From an uncultured Blautia sp. (GTDB taxonomy: Bacteria; Bacillota; Clostridia; Lachnospirales; Lachnospiraceae): 64,000 bases of DNA. The stretch lies in NCBI GenBank assembly GCA_934364795.1, contig CAKRMK010000015.1, positions 1 through 64,000 on the forward strand, written 5' to 3'. This document shows, in pieces, positions 25,828-35,349 of the stretch. A model generated the notes under the pieces. That model did no database searches and was not told the origin of the DNA. It worked only from the letters and a program-made list of their open reading frames with translations. The position numbers were made by a program, and so were the translations under genes. The first letter of the stretch is position 1. Each line of letters starts with the position of its first letter.

Positions 25828-25876
25828 AAAATTGTATTTACATTCCAACTATTTTTACAGAAAAGAGAGACACATT

Positions 25877-27355
25877 ATGAAATTTTATACTACTTCTTCC
25901 CTCCCCGAAAACTGCGATACCGTTATCCGTTTTCTTGACAGGGAAGCCCCGGTTTCTTTTGCATCAAAAGAACTTCAGGGCACCTGGGATTCTTTTTTTT
26001 CCAATGATCCCCTGACTTTGAAACATAAAGAAATCCGCAGCTTACGGCTTCCGGTAAACTCTGGTTTTGTCACTGTGCTTCTTGTGGGATTTGACAATTC
26101 TGTATCCCATCCTTTTGATGATTTTCGGAAACTGTCTGCCAAACTTGGAGAACAGATAAAGGCACTTAATACTTCTGTTCTTTATGTTGACAGTATTAGT
26201 CAACTTACTTTTGCACCAGAGGACAAACTTCTCACACAATTTGCCTCCATTCTTCCACTTAGCGAATACGATTTCGATGCTCACAGAAGCCAGAAAAATA
26301 CATTCGCAGATACTTCCGTTTATATTTATACTTCCAATGATTCCCAGACTGTGGATTCTCAAACAGCGCAGGCTGCATTAGAAGAGGGATTTACCATTGC
26401 CCGCAGTGTTATGACTGCACGGGATCTGGTCAATGAGACTGCTGATATTCTCACACCGGAAGAGCTTGCCAGCCGCACTCTCGCCCTTGGAAAAGAATAT
26501 GGATTTGAAGTAGAAGTTCTGGAACAGGAAGCCTGCCAGAAGCTTGGAATGGGGCTGTTCCTGGCAGTTTCACAGGGAAGTGCACTTCCTCCCCGTTTCC
26601 TGATTCTAAGATGGAAGGGTGAAAATCCTGATGAAAAGCCAATTGCTTTTGTTGGAAAAGGAATTACCTATGACAGCGGCGGACTTGCCATCAAGACCAG
26701 CTCCATGGAGCTTATGAATTACGATATGAACGGTGCCGCTTCCGTAATCGGCGCTATGTGCGCCATTGCAGCACAGAAAATCCCATGCAATGTTACAGCT
26801 GTTGTTGCCGCATGTGAGAATGCAGTGGATTCCAGGAGCTACCGCAATGGAGATATCTACACTTCCATGAGCGGGCAGACGGTGTATGTGCGAAATACGG
26901 ATGCTGAAGGTCGTCTGACTATGGCAGATGCCATTACCTACTGTACACGTTACGAAAATCCAAAGGAAATTATAGAAATTGCCGGACTTACAGGAAGTGT
27001 ATGCAATTTCTATGGAAAAGTATGCGCCGCTGCTCTGACAACTACACAGCCGATTTTTGACCGTCTCTTTGGACTTCAGGATCTTACTGGGGAAAAATAC
27101 GCCCAGATGCCTGCATATGAGGAATATCGGGAACTTCTGAAAAGTCCTGTGGCAGATCTTAATAATGCTCCGGCAGGCGAACCAGGTGGTATTCTGGCTG
27201 CATTATTCCTGGATCAGTTCCACGATGATATTCCATTTCTTTCTATTGACTCCGGTGCACTGCCATTTACACGCTCTGCATCTGACTGCCAGCCAGCTGG
27301 CGCTACCGGATTTGGAGTGCGGTCACTTTATTATTATGTGAAAGAATCTGTCTGA
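25877..27355 (+). CDS. pepA: leucyl aminopeptidase (M17 family)
   Basis: A cytoplasmic two-zinc exopeptidase that removes N-terminal residues. The N-terminal domain (about 1-170) is followed by the catalytic domain: KGITYDSGGLAIKTSSMELM (metal Asp and Lys), YDMNGAASVIGAM, NGDIYTSMSGQTVYVRNTDAEGRLTMADA (the NTDAEGR signature). 492 residues is normal. The start at 25877 follows AAAAGAGAGA; the frame is open back to 25736 without a site. It is the first plus-strand gene and stands alone between two outward-reading units. Confidence 0.93.
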   Translation: MKFYTTSSLPENCDTVIRFLDREAPVSFASKELQGTWDSFFSNDPLTLKHKEIRSLRLPVNSGFVTVLLVGFDNSVSHPFDDFRKLSAKLGEQIKALNTSVLYVDSISQLTFAPEDKLLTQFASILPLSEYDFDAHRSQKNTFADTSVYIYTSNDSQTVDSQTAQAALEEGFTIARSVMTARDLVNETADILTPEELASRTLALGKEYGFEVEVLEQEACQKLGMGLFLAVSQGSALPPRFLILRWKGENPDEKPIAFVGKGITYDSGGLAIKTSSMELMNYDMNGAASVIGAMCAIAAQKIPCNVTAVVAACENAVDSRSYRNGDIYTSMSGQTVYVRNTDAEGRLTMADAITYCTRYENPKEIIEIAGLTGSVCNFYGKVCAAALTTTQPIFDRLFGLQDLTGEKYAQMPAYEEYRELLKSPVADLNNAPAGEPGGILAALFLDQFHDDIPFLSIDSGALPFTRSASDCQPAGATGFGVRSLYYYVKESV

Positions 27356-27376
27356 AATCCTTTCGAAATAAATATG

Positions 27377-27428
27377 CCGCAAAGCGGGGCGTGCAGATTG
27401 CGGGAATGTTTTTTCAAACACGCTCTAG
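27377..27428. repeat. right-end fragment of the hairpin repeat element
   Basis: 52 bases matching 12179-12230 at 49 positions, with core CCGCAAAGCGGGGCGTGCAG then TTGCGGGAATG and the terminal ACGCTCTAG. It begins 22 bases after the pepA stop. The left half of the element is absent. Confidence 0.85.
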
Positions 27429-27449
27429 TAAACGCTTTATCTAACACTA

Positions 27450-27516
27450 AAACAGCTCCAAGCATATCGTTAAGTATTGCATGTTGCAAACCTAACGCCA
27501 CGCCTGGAGCTGTCTT
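27450..27516. terminator. long bidirectional terminator between pepA and oppA
   Basis: ACAGCTCCA pairs with TGGAGCTGT, with an inner CGTTA/TAACG stem and a TTGCATGTTGCAA top. Plus strand continues CTTTAATTTTTT; minus strand ends GCTGTTTTAG. It separates two convergent units. Confidence 0.7.
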
Positions 27517-27568
27517 TAATTTTTTATAACAATATTATTCTATCAGACCGATTAACTCACCGTTTATA

Positions 27569-29179
27569 TCAGTCCATATTCGCATACTGGAACATATATC
27601 CACTGTCAACAGTGAAGTCAATATGTGCACCCTCACGGATCAGATATGCACGGCCAACTTCCCACATAGGAATAATTCCAACTTCGTTAAGCAGGATTCC
27701 CTCTGCGTCAATGTATTCCTGGAAACGTGTATCTGTATCCATAATATCTTTTCCGGAAGCATCTGTGCAAAGCTGATCATATTCTGCGTTGGAATATTTT
27801 CCGTAGTTGAAGGAACCATCTGTTTTAAACAGGTCCATGAATGTAGAAGGATCGTTGTAGTCAGAACCCCAACGTGTCAGAGCAATATCATAGTCACCGC
27901 TTGCCATCAGTTCACGACGAGCCTTGGAAGTAGGCTGTGCCTGAAGCTCAACAGTCAGACCTGGCAGATTTGCCTGAAGTCCTGCCTGTACAAACTGAAC
28001 GATTGTAGGAAGCTCATCTGTATCATCATATAATAAAGTGATAGACATGGAATCTGTTCCAAGCTCTTCTTTTGCTTTTTCCCAGTAAGAAGCAGCCTCT
28101 TCCGGATCATATTCCTGATAGGTCTTGTTTGCAACATCACGGAAGTCTACGCCTTCGTCATTTGCAGCAAAATTGCTTACTACAAGATATCCTGCACCTT
28201 TGGAACCATTTTTCAGAATATCAGAGCAGATAGCGTCACGGTCAATTGCATGAGCGATTGCCTGACGGAAGTTCTCATTTGCAAAATACTCATTCTCAAG
28301 GTTTGGCTGCAGATAGAACAGAGTTGCGTTGTTTACATAATTGATATCTGCGGAATCAGCATACTGATCCAGATAATCACCTGTAAGCTGGAGAACGTCA
28401 AGCTGTCCGCTCTCATAAGCCATAATACCTGTAGATGTCTCTGTAATTGTCTGATAGGTCAGAGTATCCAGGTTGGAAAGATCCTGATCATAGAAGTATG
28501 GGTTTTTGCTAAGTACAACTGTGTCAGATCCCATCTCCCAGTCTGTTACCATGAATACACCGCTGTAAAGTACATTGTCAGCAGTCATTCCGTACTGATC
28601 ACCTTTTGATTCTACGAACTCCTGATTTTCCGGATAGAAGCAAGGCATGATCAGAAGGTCTGCGAAATATGGCAGATACTGGCTGCATTCTACTACGAAA
28701 GTATTCTCATCCTCTGCATGGCAGCCAAGCTGGTCAACGTCCATTGCGCCAGTTGTTACTTCCTCTGCATTTTTGATGCATGCAGTCAGAAGCATGTCTG
28801 CATACTCTGCACCTGTGTCAGGATTTGCAAGACGTTTCCATGCATACTCAAAATCATATGCTGTGATTTTTTCTCCGTTTGACCAGTATGCATCATCACG
28901 GATTGTAAAAGTATGAGTCAGTCCGTCTTCGCTTACTTTGTCCTCTGATGCCAGAGACAGCACAATTCCGTCTTTGGAGTCACGGTACAGACCTTCGTTG
29001 CAGCTTCGGATGGTAGTCATATCAACAGAGTTAGATGCAACTACTGAATCCAGTGTGGAAAGTGTGTTGGAGCTTGGAACAACAAGGTTACGTTCTCCGT
29101 CTGCCAGTACAGTTGCCGGTGTTCCTGCTGCTGCGATCATGCTTGCAGACAACAGCACGCTAAGTAATGTTTTTTTCAT
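27569..29179 (-). CDS. oppA: extracellular peptide-type ABC substrate-binding protein (SBP family 5)
   Basis: 536 residues. A signal peptide (KKTLLSVLLSASMIAAAG, then TPATVLADG) precedes an SBP_bac_5 fold with NLVVPSSNTLSTLDSVVASN, TFTIRDDAYWSNGEKITAYD, YDFEYAWKRLANP and DRDAICSDILKNG. Unlike most Gram-positive OppA proteins it has no lipobox Cys; the cut site looks like VLA-DG of signal peptidase I. It is the last gene of the operon; the gap to oppF is 40 bases and has a strong GAGGAGG site. The ligand is probably a peptide or peptide-like compound, judged from the enzymes at the head of the operon. Confidence 0.9.
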   Translation of the reverse strand: MKKTLLSVLLSASMIAAAGTPATVLADGERNLVVPSSNTLSTLDSVVASNSVDMTTIRSCNEGLYRDSKDGIVLSLASEDKVSEDGLTHTFTIRDDAYWSNGEKITAYDFEYAWKRLANPDTGAEYADMLLTACIKNAEEVTTGAMDVDQLGCHAEDENTFVVECSQYLPYFADLLIMPCFYPENQEFVESKGDQYGMTADNVLYSGVFMVTDWEMGSDTVVLSKNPYFYDQDLSNLDTLTYQTITETSTGIMAYESGQLDVLQLTGDYLDQYADSADINYVNNATLFYLQPNLENEYFANENFRQAIAHAIDRDAICSDILKNGSKGAGYLVVSNFAANDEGVDFRDVANKTYQEYDPEEAASYWEKAKEELGTDSMSITLLYDDTDELPTIVQFVQAGLQANLPGLTVELQAQPTSKARRELMASGDYDIALTRWGSDYNDPSTFMDLFKTDGSFNYGKYSNAEYDQLCTDASGKDIMDTDTRFQEYIDAEGILLNEVGIIPMWEVGRAYLIREGAHIDFTVDSGYMFQYANMD

Positions 29180-29219
29180 AATGGCCTCCTCTTTGGGATA
29201 AAATAATTTATTTGGTAAC

Positions 29220-30152
29220 TTATGCATTCCAGCGGGCAAATTCCTCGTCCGTTGCAAGTACATAATGTTCCCCTTCTACTGAATGATAACTTCCCTTACT
29301 GTAATCAATGCCACTTGAAGCATAATCGTAAGGAATTGCAATTCTGCTTCGCTCCAGGTCAGGATCTGTGACAGGAATTGCAGAAAGCAAGGATTTTGTA
29401 TATGGATGAACCGGATGTTCAAAAATCTCATCTCTGGTTCCGGTTTCCACCAAATGTCCAAGATGCAGCACTCCAATATGATCGGAAATATATCTGACCA
29501 TTGCCAGGTCGTGTGCAATAAAAAGATAAGTTGTACCAAGCTCCTGCTGAAGGTCTTTCATCAGATTTACCACCTGCGCCTGAACGGATACGTCCAGCGC
29601 ACTGATTGCCTCATCAGCAATGACCATCTGCGGATTTACAATAAAGGCTCTGGCAATCCCGATTCTCTGACGCTGACCGCCGGAAAACTGATGTGGGTAA
29701 CGATATGCCTGCTCACTGTCCAGACCCACCCTTTTCATAATTGCCAGGATCTTCTGAGTTCTCTCTTCTTTTGTTTTATATAGATGATGATTGTCCAATC
29801 CCTGTCCGATAATATCAATGACTTTTTTGTGGGGATTCAGGCTTGCCTGTGGATCCTGGAAAATCATCTGCATTTCTTTCGTAAGCTGGCTGCGCTCTGC
29901 TTTTGATAATTTTCCACTGATCTTTCGTCCATTAAAAAGGACTGTACCGCCTGTGGGATCATAAATTCGGATCAATGCACGGCCGATGGTCGTCTTACCG
30001 CTTCCACTTTCACCTACAAGACCGTAAGTCTCGCCTTTATGAATGGAAAAAGTAACACCATCCACTGCTTTGAGAGTCTTTTTCCCAGGCAATTTAAAAT
30101 ATTGCTCCAGATCTGTAACCTGAAGCAGAATGTCGTTTTTTTCCTCTGCCAT
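29220..30152 (-). CDS. oppF: oligopeptide-type ABC transporter ATPase (OppF)
   Basis: 310 residues with Walker A GESGSGKTTIGRALI, Q-loop MIFQDPQASLNP, signature FSGGQRQRIGIARA, Walker B QMVIADEAISALDV and H-loop FIAHDLA. The C-terminal Opp/Dpp extension begins near HPYTKSLLSAIP; an Opp-type Cys cluster is not obvious. It pairs with OppD, whose gene ends 9 bases before. Confidence 0.93.
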   Translation of the reverse strand: MAEEKNDILLQVTDLEQYFKLPGKKTLKAVDGVTFSIHKGETYGLVGESGSGKTTIGRALIRIYDPTGGTVLFNGRKISGKLSKAERSQLTKEMQMIFQDPQASLNPHKKVIDIIGQGLDNHHLYKTKEERTQKILAIMKRVGLDSEQAYRYPHQFSGGQRQRIGIARAFIVNPQMVIADEAISALDVSVQAQVVNLMKDLQQELGTTYLFIAHDLAMVRYISDHIGVLHLGHLVETGTRDEIFEHPVHPYTKSLLSAIPVTDPDLERSRIAIPYDYASSGIDYSKGSYHSVEGEHYVLATDEEFARWNA

Positions 30153-30161
30153 CCTGCGGCC

Positions 30162-31193
30162 TCACTTTCTAACCTTATGGTCTATTTTCGGTGCCCTTGG
30201 ATCTTCCAGCCAGGAATATACATAATGGGTATCCGTGATCTGGAATTTTGGCGGTTCTTCCTCATAGTCAATTGCCAGAGCATATTTGTTACGAGGGGCA
30301 AAAGCGTCTCCTTTTATCTGGCTTAACAGATTCGGCGGATTTCCCGGAATGCTGTACAGACGTTCTCTTTTTCCTTCAATATCAGGCACAGAATCAAGAA
30401 GTCCCCATGTATAAGGATGTCTCGGGTCATAAAAGATTTCCCGTACGGTTCCCTGCTCTACGATGCGGCCTGCATACATAACTGCCACACTGTCAGCTAC
30501 TTTTGCAACCACACCAAGATCATGTGTAATATAAATAACAGAAATTCCTCTTGCTTTCTGGATCTGACTGATCAGCTCCAGAATCTTTGCCTGAATGGTC
30601 ACATCCAGAGCCGTTGTCGGCTCATCACAGATCAGCACATCCGGTTCACAGGAAAGCGCAATTGCGATTACAACTCTCTGACGCATACCTCCGGATAACT
30701 GATGCGGGTACTGTTTCATACGTGTTTCCGGCTCTGTAATCCCTACTTCTGAAAGAAGGGAAACAGCCCTTTTCCAGGCTTCTGCTTTGCTAAGCTTCAG
30801 GTGAAGTCTCATGCCTTCCATAACCTGTTTTCCGATGGTCATTGTAGGATCCAGTGTTGTCATCGGATCCTGGAAAACCATGGCAATGTGTTTACCACAG
30901 ATCTGACGGATCACCTCTTTTTTCTTCATACTGAGGATATCATATTCTGCAGTACTGCCGTCCGGCTGTGGTGCCCGGTACAAAATCTGTCCCTGTGCTG
31001 ATTCATTTTTGCTCTGGATTCCCATAATCGCACGGACAGTAATAGACTTTCCGGAACCGGATTCTCCTACCAGTGCAAGGGTTTTTCCTTTTTCAAGATC
31101 AAAACTTACTCCGCGGATTGCCTGCAAAGATCCGGCTTTTGTCTGAAAAGAAATTTTCAGATCTTTCACTTCAAGAATTGGTTTATTTTCCAT
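30162..31193 (-). CDS. oppD: oligopeptide-type ABC transporter ATPase (OppD)
   Basis: 343 residues: Walker A GESGSGKSITVRAIMGI, MVFQDPMTTLDPTM, signature LSGGMRQRVVIAIAL, Walker B VLICDEPTTALDVTI, and the C-terminal Opp extension HPYTWGLLDSVPDIEGKRER with YSIPGNPPNLL, a family hallmark. It lies 12 bases after oppC. Confidence 0.94.
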   Translation of the reverse strand: MENKPILEVKDLKISFQTKAGSLQAIRGVSFDLEKGKTLALVGESGSGKSITVRAIMGIQSKNESAQGQILYRAPQPDGSTAEYDILSMKKKEVIRQICGKHIAMVFQDPMTTLDPTMTIGKQVMEGMRLHLKLSKAEAWKRAVSLLSEVGITEPETRMKQYPHQLSGGMRQRVVIAIALSCEPDVLICDEPTTALDVTIQAKILELISQIQKARGISVIYITHDLGVVAKVADSVAVMYAGRIVEQGTVREIFYDPRHPYTWGLLDSVPDIEGKRERLYSIPGNPPNLLSQIKGDAFAPRNKYALAIDYEEEPPKFQITDTHYVYSWLEDPRAPKIDHKVRK

Positions 31194-31205
31194 TGTTCCT
31201 CTCCT

Positions 31206-32204
31206 TTACTGCCACATCTTCGGGTCAATTGCATCACGCAGTCCATCTGCTGTCAGGTTGAAGCTGATCATCAGAGCTGAAAAAATCACAACCGGAATGG
31301 CTACCTGATATGGATAGGTCAGAATGTTCTGGAAACCAGTGCTGATCAAGGATCCAAGAGATGCCAGCGGAGCCGGAATGCCAAGTCCTACAAAGGACAG
31401 GAAGGATTCTGTAAAAATCGCACTTGGAACGGACATCATTGCCAGAATAATAACCTGTCCCATTGTGTTTGGAAGAATTTCTTTAAAAAGGATCACCCAG
31501 GTAGGGGTTCCAAGCGTTCTGGACGCCAGAATGTATTCCTGCTCTTTTAACTGCAGAACCTGGGCCCTTACAACCCTGCTCATACCAATCCAGCTTGTGA
31601 TCAGAAGGGCAAGAGTAATGGTAAAAAGTCCCGGTTTCAAAATAACAAGCAACAAGGTTACGACTACAAGCTGGGGAATTCCGTTTATGATCTCCACTAT
31701 TCGCTGCAGGATCATGTCCACTGCTCCACCGAAATATCCGCAGATCATACCATATGTAATTCCGATCACCATATCGATCAGCACTGCTACCAGGGCAATG
31801 TAAAGGGAAATTCGTGTTCCGTAACAGACACGGGTCCACAGATCGCGGCCCAGAGTATCTGTTCCAAAATAAAAATACTGATCTTCACAGCCCTTTTGTT
31901 CGTAAACGTTTACGCCCTTTCGGGTTCCGTCAAAAATACCAAGTTTTTCCACAACCGGGATTCTGGGCGGCATATTCTGGCATTTCGTATTTACTTCATC
32001 AAATCCATATGGAGATGCCATCGGTCCCAGCAAAGCAAATATGATTACCAGAAAAATTACCACCATTCCAAGTACAGAACCTTTGTTTCTGGTAAAACGG
32101 TAAAGGATATCTTTCCACCGTGGGATATCCGTATAATCTTTGTGTACGGTTGTTTTCTGTTCTTCTCCAACAATTTTGAATCTCTCGTCCATGATCCGCC
32201 TCAT
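31206..32204 (-). CDS. oppC: oligopeptide-type ABC transporter permease (OppC)
   Basis: 332 residues. A charged N-terminal tail, a first helix (VLGMVVIFLVIIFALLGP), an external insert (about 65-115), then five helices including the EAA loop region YILASRTLGTPTWVILFKEI and the signature FGTDTLGRDLWTRVCYGTR. Its ATG overlaps the oppB stop by 4 bases (ATGA), showing translational coupling. Confidence 0.94.
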   Translation of the reverse strand: MRRIMDERFKIVGEEQKTTVHKDYTDIPRWKDILYRFTRNKGSVLGMVVIFLVIIFALLGPMASPYGFDEVNTKCQNMPPRIPVVEKLGIFDGTRKGVNVYEQKGCEDQYFYFGTDTLGRDLWTRVCYGTRISLYIALVAVLIDMVIGITYGMICGYFGGAVDMILQRIVEIINGIPQLVVVTLLLVILKPGLFTITLALLITSWIGMSRVVRAQVLQLKEQEYILASRTLGTPTWVILFKEILPNTMGQVIILAMMSVPSAIFTESFLSFVGLGIPAPLASLGSLISTGFQNILTYPYQVAIPVVIFSALMISFNLTADGLRDAIDPKMWQ

Positions 32205-33133
32205 TTCTTTCCTGCCACGCGGATTCGCGGGTCAATAATTCCATAAAGAATATCTACAACCAACATCGCTCCAATGTACAGCGCACTGTAAATAAAAGCA
32301 AGCGAAATTACCACGTTATAATCATTTACCTGGATTGCCTGAATCAAAAGGCTTCCAATTCCAGGGATTGCAAACATACTTTCCGTAATTGTACTGCCCA
32401 GCATCAGAGATACCAGCATTGGTGCAATAATGGTCATCAGTGGGATCAGTGAGTTACGCAGTGCATGACGCAAAATCACACGGACTTTGGAGTTTCCTTC
32501 TGATTCTGCAAGCAAAATATAATCAGATCCCAACACCTCGATCATCTGCGTTCTGGTAAATCGTGCAATGTTGGACATTGCCGTTGTTGACAACGCCAGA
32601 CATGGCAGAATAATTGACCGGAAAGAATCCTTTGCATTATACAAAATAGGCAGAAGCCCTGCTTTATAAGCTACAAAGTACATCAGTCCCAATGCAAATA
32701 CATAAGACGGAATACTGTTTCCCAGCATGGAAATCACAGAAACGATAGGATCCAGAATGGAATCATGGAATACCGCTGCCAGAGTTCCCAGAATAATTCC
32801 TGTTACAGTTCCGATCAGCATAGACAAAAGCGCTATACGGATGGACACTGGAAAACGGTTTGCCAGCAAATCTGTAATGCTCATGTTTTTTGCCAGAACA
32901 TAAGAAACACCAAAATCACCCCGGATTGTGTTCATCAGGTATTTTCCGAATCTCACAAGAATTGGCTGATCCAGGCCATATTTTTTGTAAAGAACCTCAA
33001 TCTGCTGTGGCTCCAGTTTTTCATCATTAAAAGGTGTTCCAGGCATCATTTCCATAAGAAGAAACATGATGAGAACGATTACAAACAGGGTAAAAGCTGA
33101 TATCAGAACTCGTTTACAGACATATTTTTTCAT
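32201..33133 (-). CDS. oppB: oligopeptide-type ABC transporter permease (OppB)
   Basis: 310 residues, six helices, N-terminus VCKRVLISAFTLFVIVLIMF, signature IRGDFGVSYV, EAA loop YILLAESEGNSKVRVILRHA and final helix YSALYIGAMLVVDILYG. It overlaps both neighbours by 4 bases (ATGA-type), binding the transporter tightly to the enzyme gene upstream. Confidence 0.94.
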   Translation of the reverse strand: MKKYVCKRVLISAFTLFVIVLIMFLLMEMMPGTPFNDEKLEPQQIEVLYKKYGLDQPILVRFGKYLMNTIRGDFGVSYVLAKNMSITDLLANRFPVSIRIALLSMLIGTVTGIILGTLAAVFHDSILDPIVSVISMLGNSIPSYVFALGLMYFVAYKAGLLPILYNAKDSFRSIILPCLALSTTAMSNIARFTRTQMIEVLGSDYILLAESEGNSKVRVILRHALRNSLIPLMTIIAPMLVSLMLGSTITESMFAIPGIGSLLIQAIQVNDYNVVISLAFIYSALYIGAMLVVDILYGIIDPRIRVAGKK

Positions 33134-34083
33134 CTGTCAGAACCTCCTTTTGCCTGTTCGTAAAGATAAATTGCACAGGCAATGTCCTCCACTGCCATGC
33201 CCAGTGCCTCGAAAACAGTGATTTCTTCATCTGAAGTACGTCCAGTCTGTTTTCCAAGAAGTACATCCCCAAGAGTTCCTGCATAATGTTCCTCTGTGTA
33301 GCAGCCCTCTTTCATTGGAATCAGGAAATCTCCGCTTTCATGAAAAACTGATTCTCTGTTATCACCAAAGAAGCGGCTTCCTGCTGCCAGCTCTGAATCC
33401 AGTTCCCGGTCCGCCGGGGCACAGGCTCCTACTGCATTTACGTGAGTTCCCGGGCGAAGCCACTCTTTTTTCAGGATCGGAACCTTTGATGGTGTAACTG
33501 TGCAAACAATATCTGCATTTGCTACAGCTTCTTTTACAGTTTCGCAGGCTTTTCCGGCAATTTCTTTATCCTGTGCTGCTTTCGCAAGCCCTTCTGCTGC
33601 CTGTGGATAGGCATCCCAGGTATATACCTGTGTCAGTCCAAATGCTTCTGCCATAGCATCCAGATGGGAATGTCCCTGGGCTCCGCAGCCCAGGATTGCC
33701 AGCGTTTTCGCATTTTTTCGTGCCAGTGCCTGTGATGCCACAGCACTGACCGCTCCTGTTCGTATTTTCGTAACAGACATGGCGTCTACAATTGCCAGAA
33801 CCTCTCCATGTTCTTTTCCAAAAAGAATGATCTCACCCTGATGAGACGGATATCCGGTTCCACCGTTTGTATGGTAAACGCTTAAAACTTTCGCTCCGAA
33901 ATAGCCTTTTTCGCAATAACCTGGCATAATTCCCAGGATATTGGTATTTGGCATGGGAATGGCGGTGCGAAGATACTGCGTCACACTTCCTTCCCTTTCC
34001 TCTTTCAGAACATCTTCCATGATCTTAAGACAGGCTGCGGATGTCAGATGTTCTGTTACATAATTCTGGTCAAAAATATACAT
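33130..34083 (-). CDS. ornithine cyclodeaminase / mu-crystallin family NAD(P)-binding enzyme
   Basis: 317 residues. The family fold shows SHQGEIILFGKEHGEVLAI, VTKIRTGAVSAVASQALAR, the dinucleotide loop AILGCGAQGHSHLDAM and DIVCTVTPSKVPIL. Members act as ornithine cyclodeaminase, alanine dehydrogenase, ketimine reductase or SbnB-type amino-acid releasing enzymes; sequence alone does not choose. Its gene is translationally coupled to oppB (4-base overlap), which strongly suggests it acts on the imported compound. Confidence 0.87.
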   Translation of the reverse strand: MYIFDQNYVTEHLTSAACLKIMEDVLKEEREGSVTQYLRTAIPMPNTNILGIMPGYCEKGYFGAKVLSVYHTNGGTGYPSHQGEIILFGKEHGEVLAIVDAMSVTKIRTGAVSAVASQALARKNAKTLAILGCGAQGHSHLDAMAEAFGLTQVYTWDAYPQAAEGLAKAAQDKEIAGKACETVKEAVANADIVCTVTPSKVPILKKEWLRPGTHVNAVGACAPADRELDSELAAGSRFFGDNRESVFHESGDFLIPMKEGCYTEEHYAGTLGDVLLGKQTGRTSDEEITVFEALGMAVEDIACAIYLYEQAKGGSDR

Positions 34084-34162
34084 TGTTTCTCCTAATTTTT
34101 CCTTAATTTAAAGATTTCTTACTAAAACACGCCTGTAAACAACAAAACGGCATATCATAAAT

Positions 34163-35347
34163 TCAAAATTTCTTCCACATCTTGGCAACTTTCAGGAGCT
34201 TGCGAATATCCTCTTCTGATGTAAACGGTGCTGCCGCCAGACGGACATGATCCCCGTGACCTGCAGTAAAGAAAACGCCATGCTGCTGGAAATAATCTGC
34301 CATTTCTTCTTTTTTCTTCGTTACCACCAGCATACTGTGACAATGGTTTTCTTCCGGAGTATCAATTTCATATCCAAGTGCTTTCATCCCTGAAGAAATA
34401 TACTGATAACACTGCTCTACATGCTTTGCAATTTCATCCATGCCAATTTTTTTCAGCTGTAAAAGGCTTTCGTGGAGACAGTAAATGGTGTGGAAAGGTA
34501 ATGTTCCCGCTTCCAGTTTACGGGCATCCAGCTCATCCTTGCAGGACCAGGTTCCTGTTTCCCTGTCAATTACAAGTGCCGGGTTAGGACCAGCTGACCA
34601 GGGGCGCAGTTTTTCCAGAAGGGCATCTGCCACATAAAGGAATCCACCGCCTTCAATGGAAAGAAGTCCCTTGTATCCAGACGCGGCCACTGCATCTACT
34701 CCAATTTCTCTTACATCCATTTTCTGGAATCCGAGAAGCTGGATTGCATCTGTGACTACATAACAGTTCTTTTTGTGACACTCTGTCACCAGTTTTTCCA
34801 GGTCAATACGATAGCCGCTTGCAGACTGTACATAACTTACTACAACAAACTTTGTGTGGTCATCAACCTGCTCCAGAAGCTTTTCTGCAGTCAGGCTCCA
34901 CTCATTCTCCGGATGGACAAGGCGAACCTCTACGCCTCGCTGTTTCAGGCTGATAGCCGGATACAATACACAGACATGCTCAATGTCTCCAACTACCACA
35001 TTGTCTCCCGGTTCAAACGGATAACTTTGTAACGTCAGTGCCACTGCCTGACAGGTATTTGCTGTAAAAGCAATGCTGTGGCCATCCCTTGCATTTAAAA
35101 ATTCAGCAAGAAGTGTTCTTGTCTCTTCGATTAAATCTATAGCTGCGCCTTTTCCGGAGCCTCCCATCTGGGAAATTCCAGGATAAAAATCGGACTTGTC
35201 AGCAAAATACTGTTTTGACGCTTTTTCCAGGAAACGAGCTCCACCGGTTTCATAGGCACTGTCAAAATATGCCCATTTTTCTGTTACCGGAAATTCTTTG
35301 CGAAGTCCCTCCAGCCAGGAAGGGGTCTGAAATTTCTCATCAGCCAT
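34163..35347 (-). CDS. class V aminotransferase-fold PLP enzyme (cysteine-desulfurase/kynureninase-like)
   Basis: 394 residues of fold-type I: WAYFDSAYETGGARFLEKAS at the start, SIAFTANTCQAVALTLQSYP, the cofactor Asp region YVVTDAIQLLGFQKMDVRE and the PLP lysine in AASGYKGLLSIEGGGFLYV. No catalytic Cys loop of IscS is evident, so lyase or aminotransferase chemistry on an amino acid is more likely than desulfuration. It lies 2 bases after the Nif3-like gene and 79 bases before the OCD gene. Confidence 0.83.
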   Translation of the reverse strand: MADEKFQTPSWLEGLRKEFPVTEKWAYFDSAYETGGARFLEKASKQYFADKSDFYPGISQMGGSGKGAAIDLIEETRTLLAEFLNARDGHSIAFTANTCQAVALTLQSYPFEPGDNVVVGDIEHVCVLYPAISLKQRGVEVRLVHPENEWSLTAEKLLEQVDDHTKFVVVSYVQSASGYRIDLEKLVTECHKKNCYVVTDAIQLLGFQKMDVREIGVDAVAASGYKGLLSIEGGGFLYVADALLEKLRPWSAGPNPALVIDRETGTWSCKDELDARKLEAGTLPFHTIYCLHESLLQLKKIGMDEIAKHVEQCYQYISSGMKALGYEIDTPEENHCHSMLVVTKKKEEMADYFQQHGVFFTAGHGDHVRLAAAPFTSEEDIRKLLKVAKMWKKF

Positions 35348-35349
35348 AC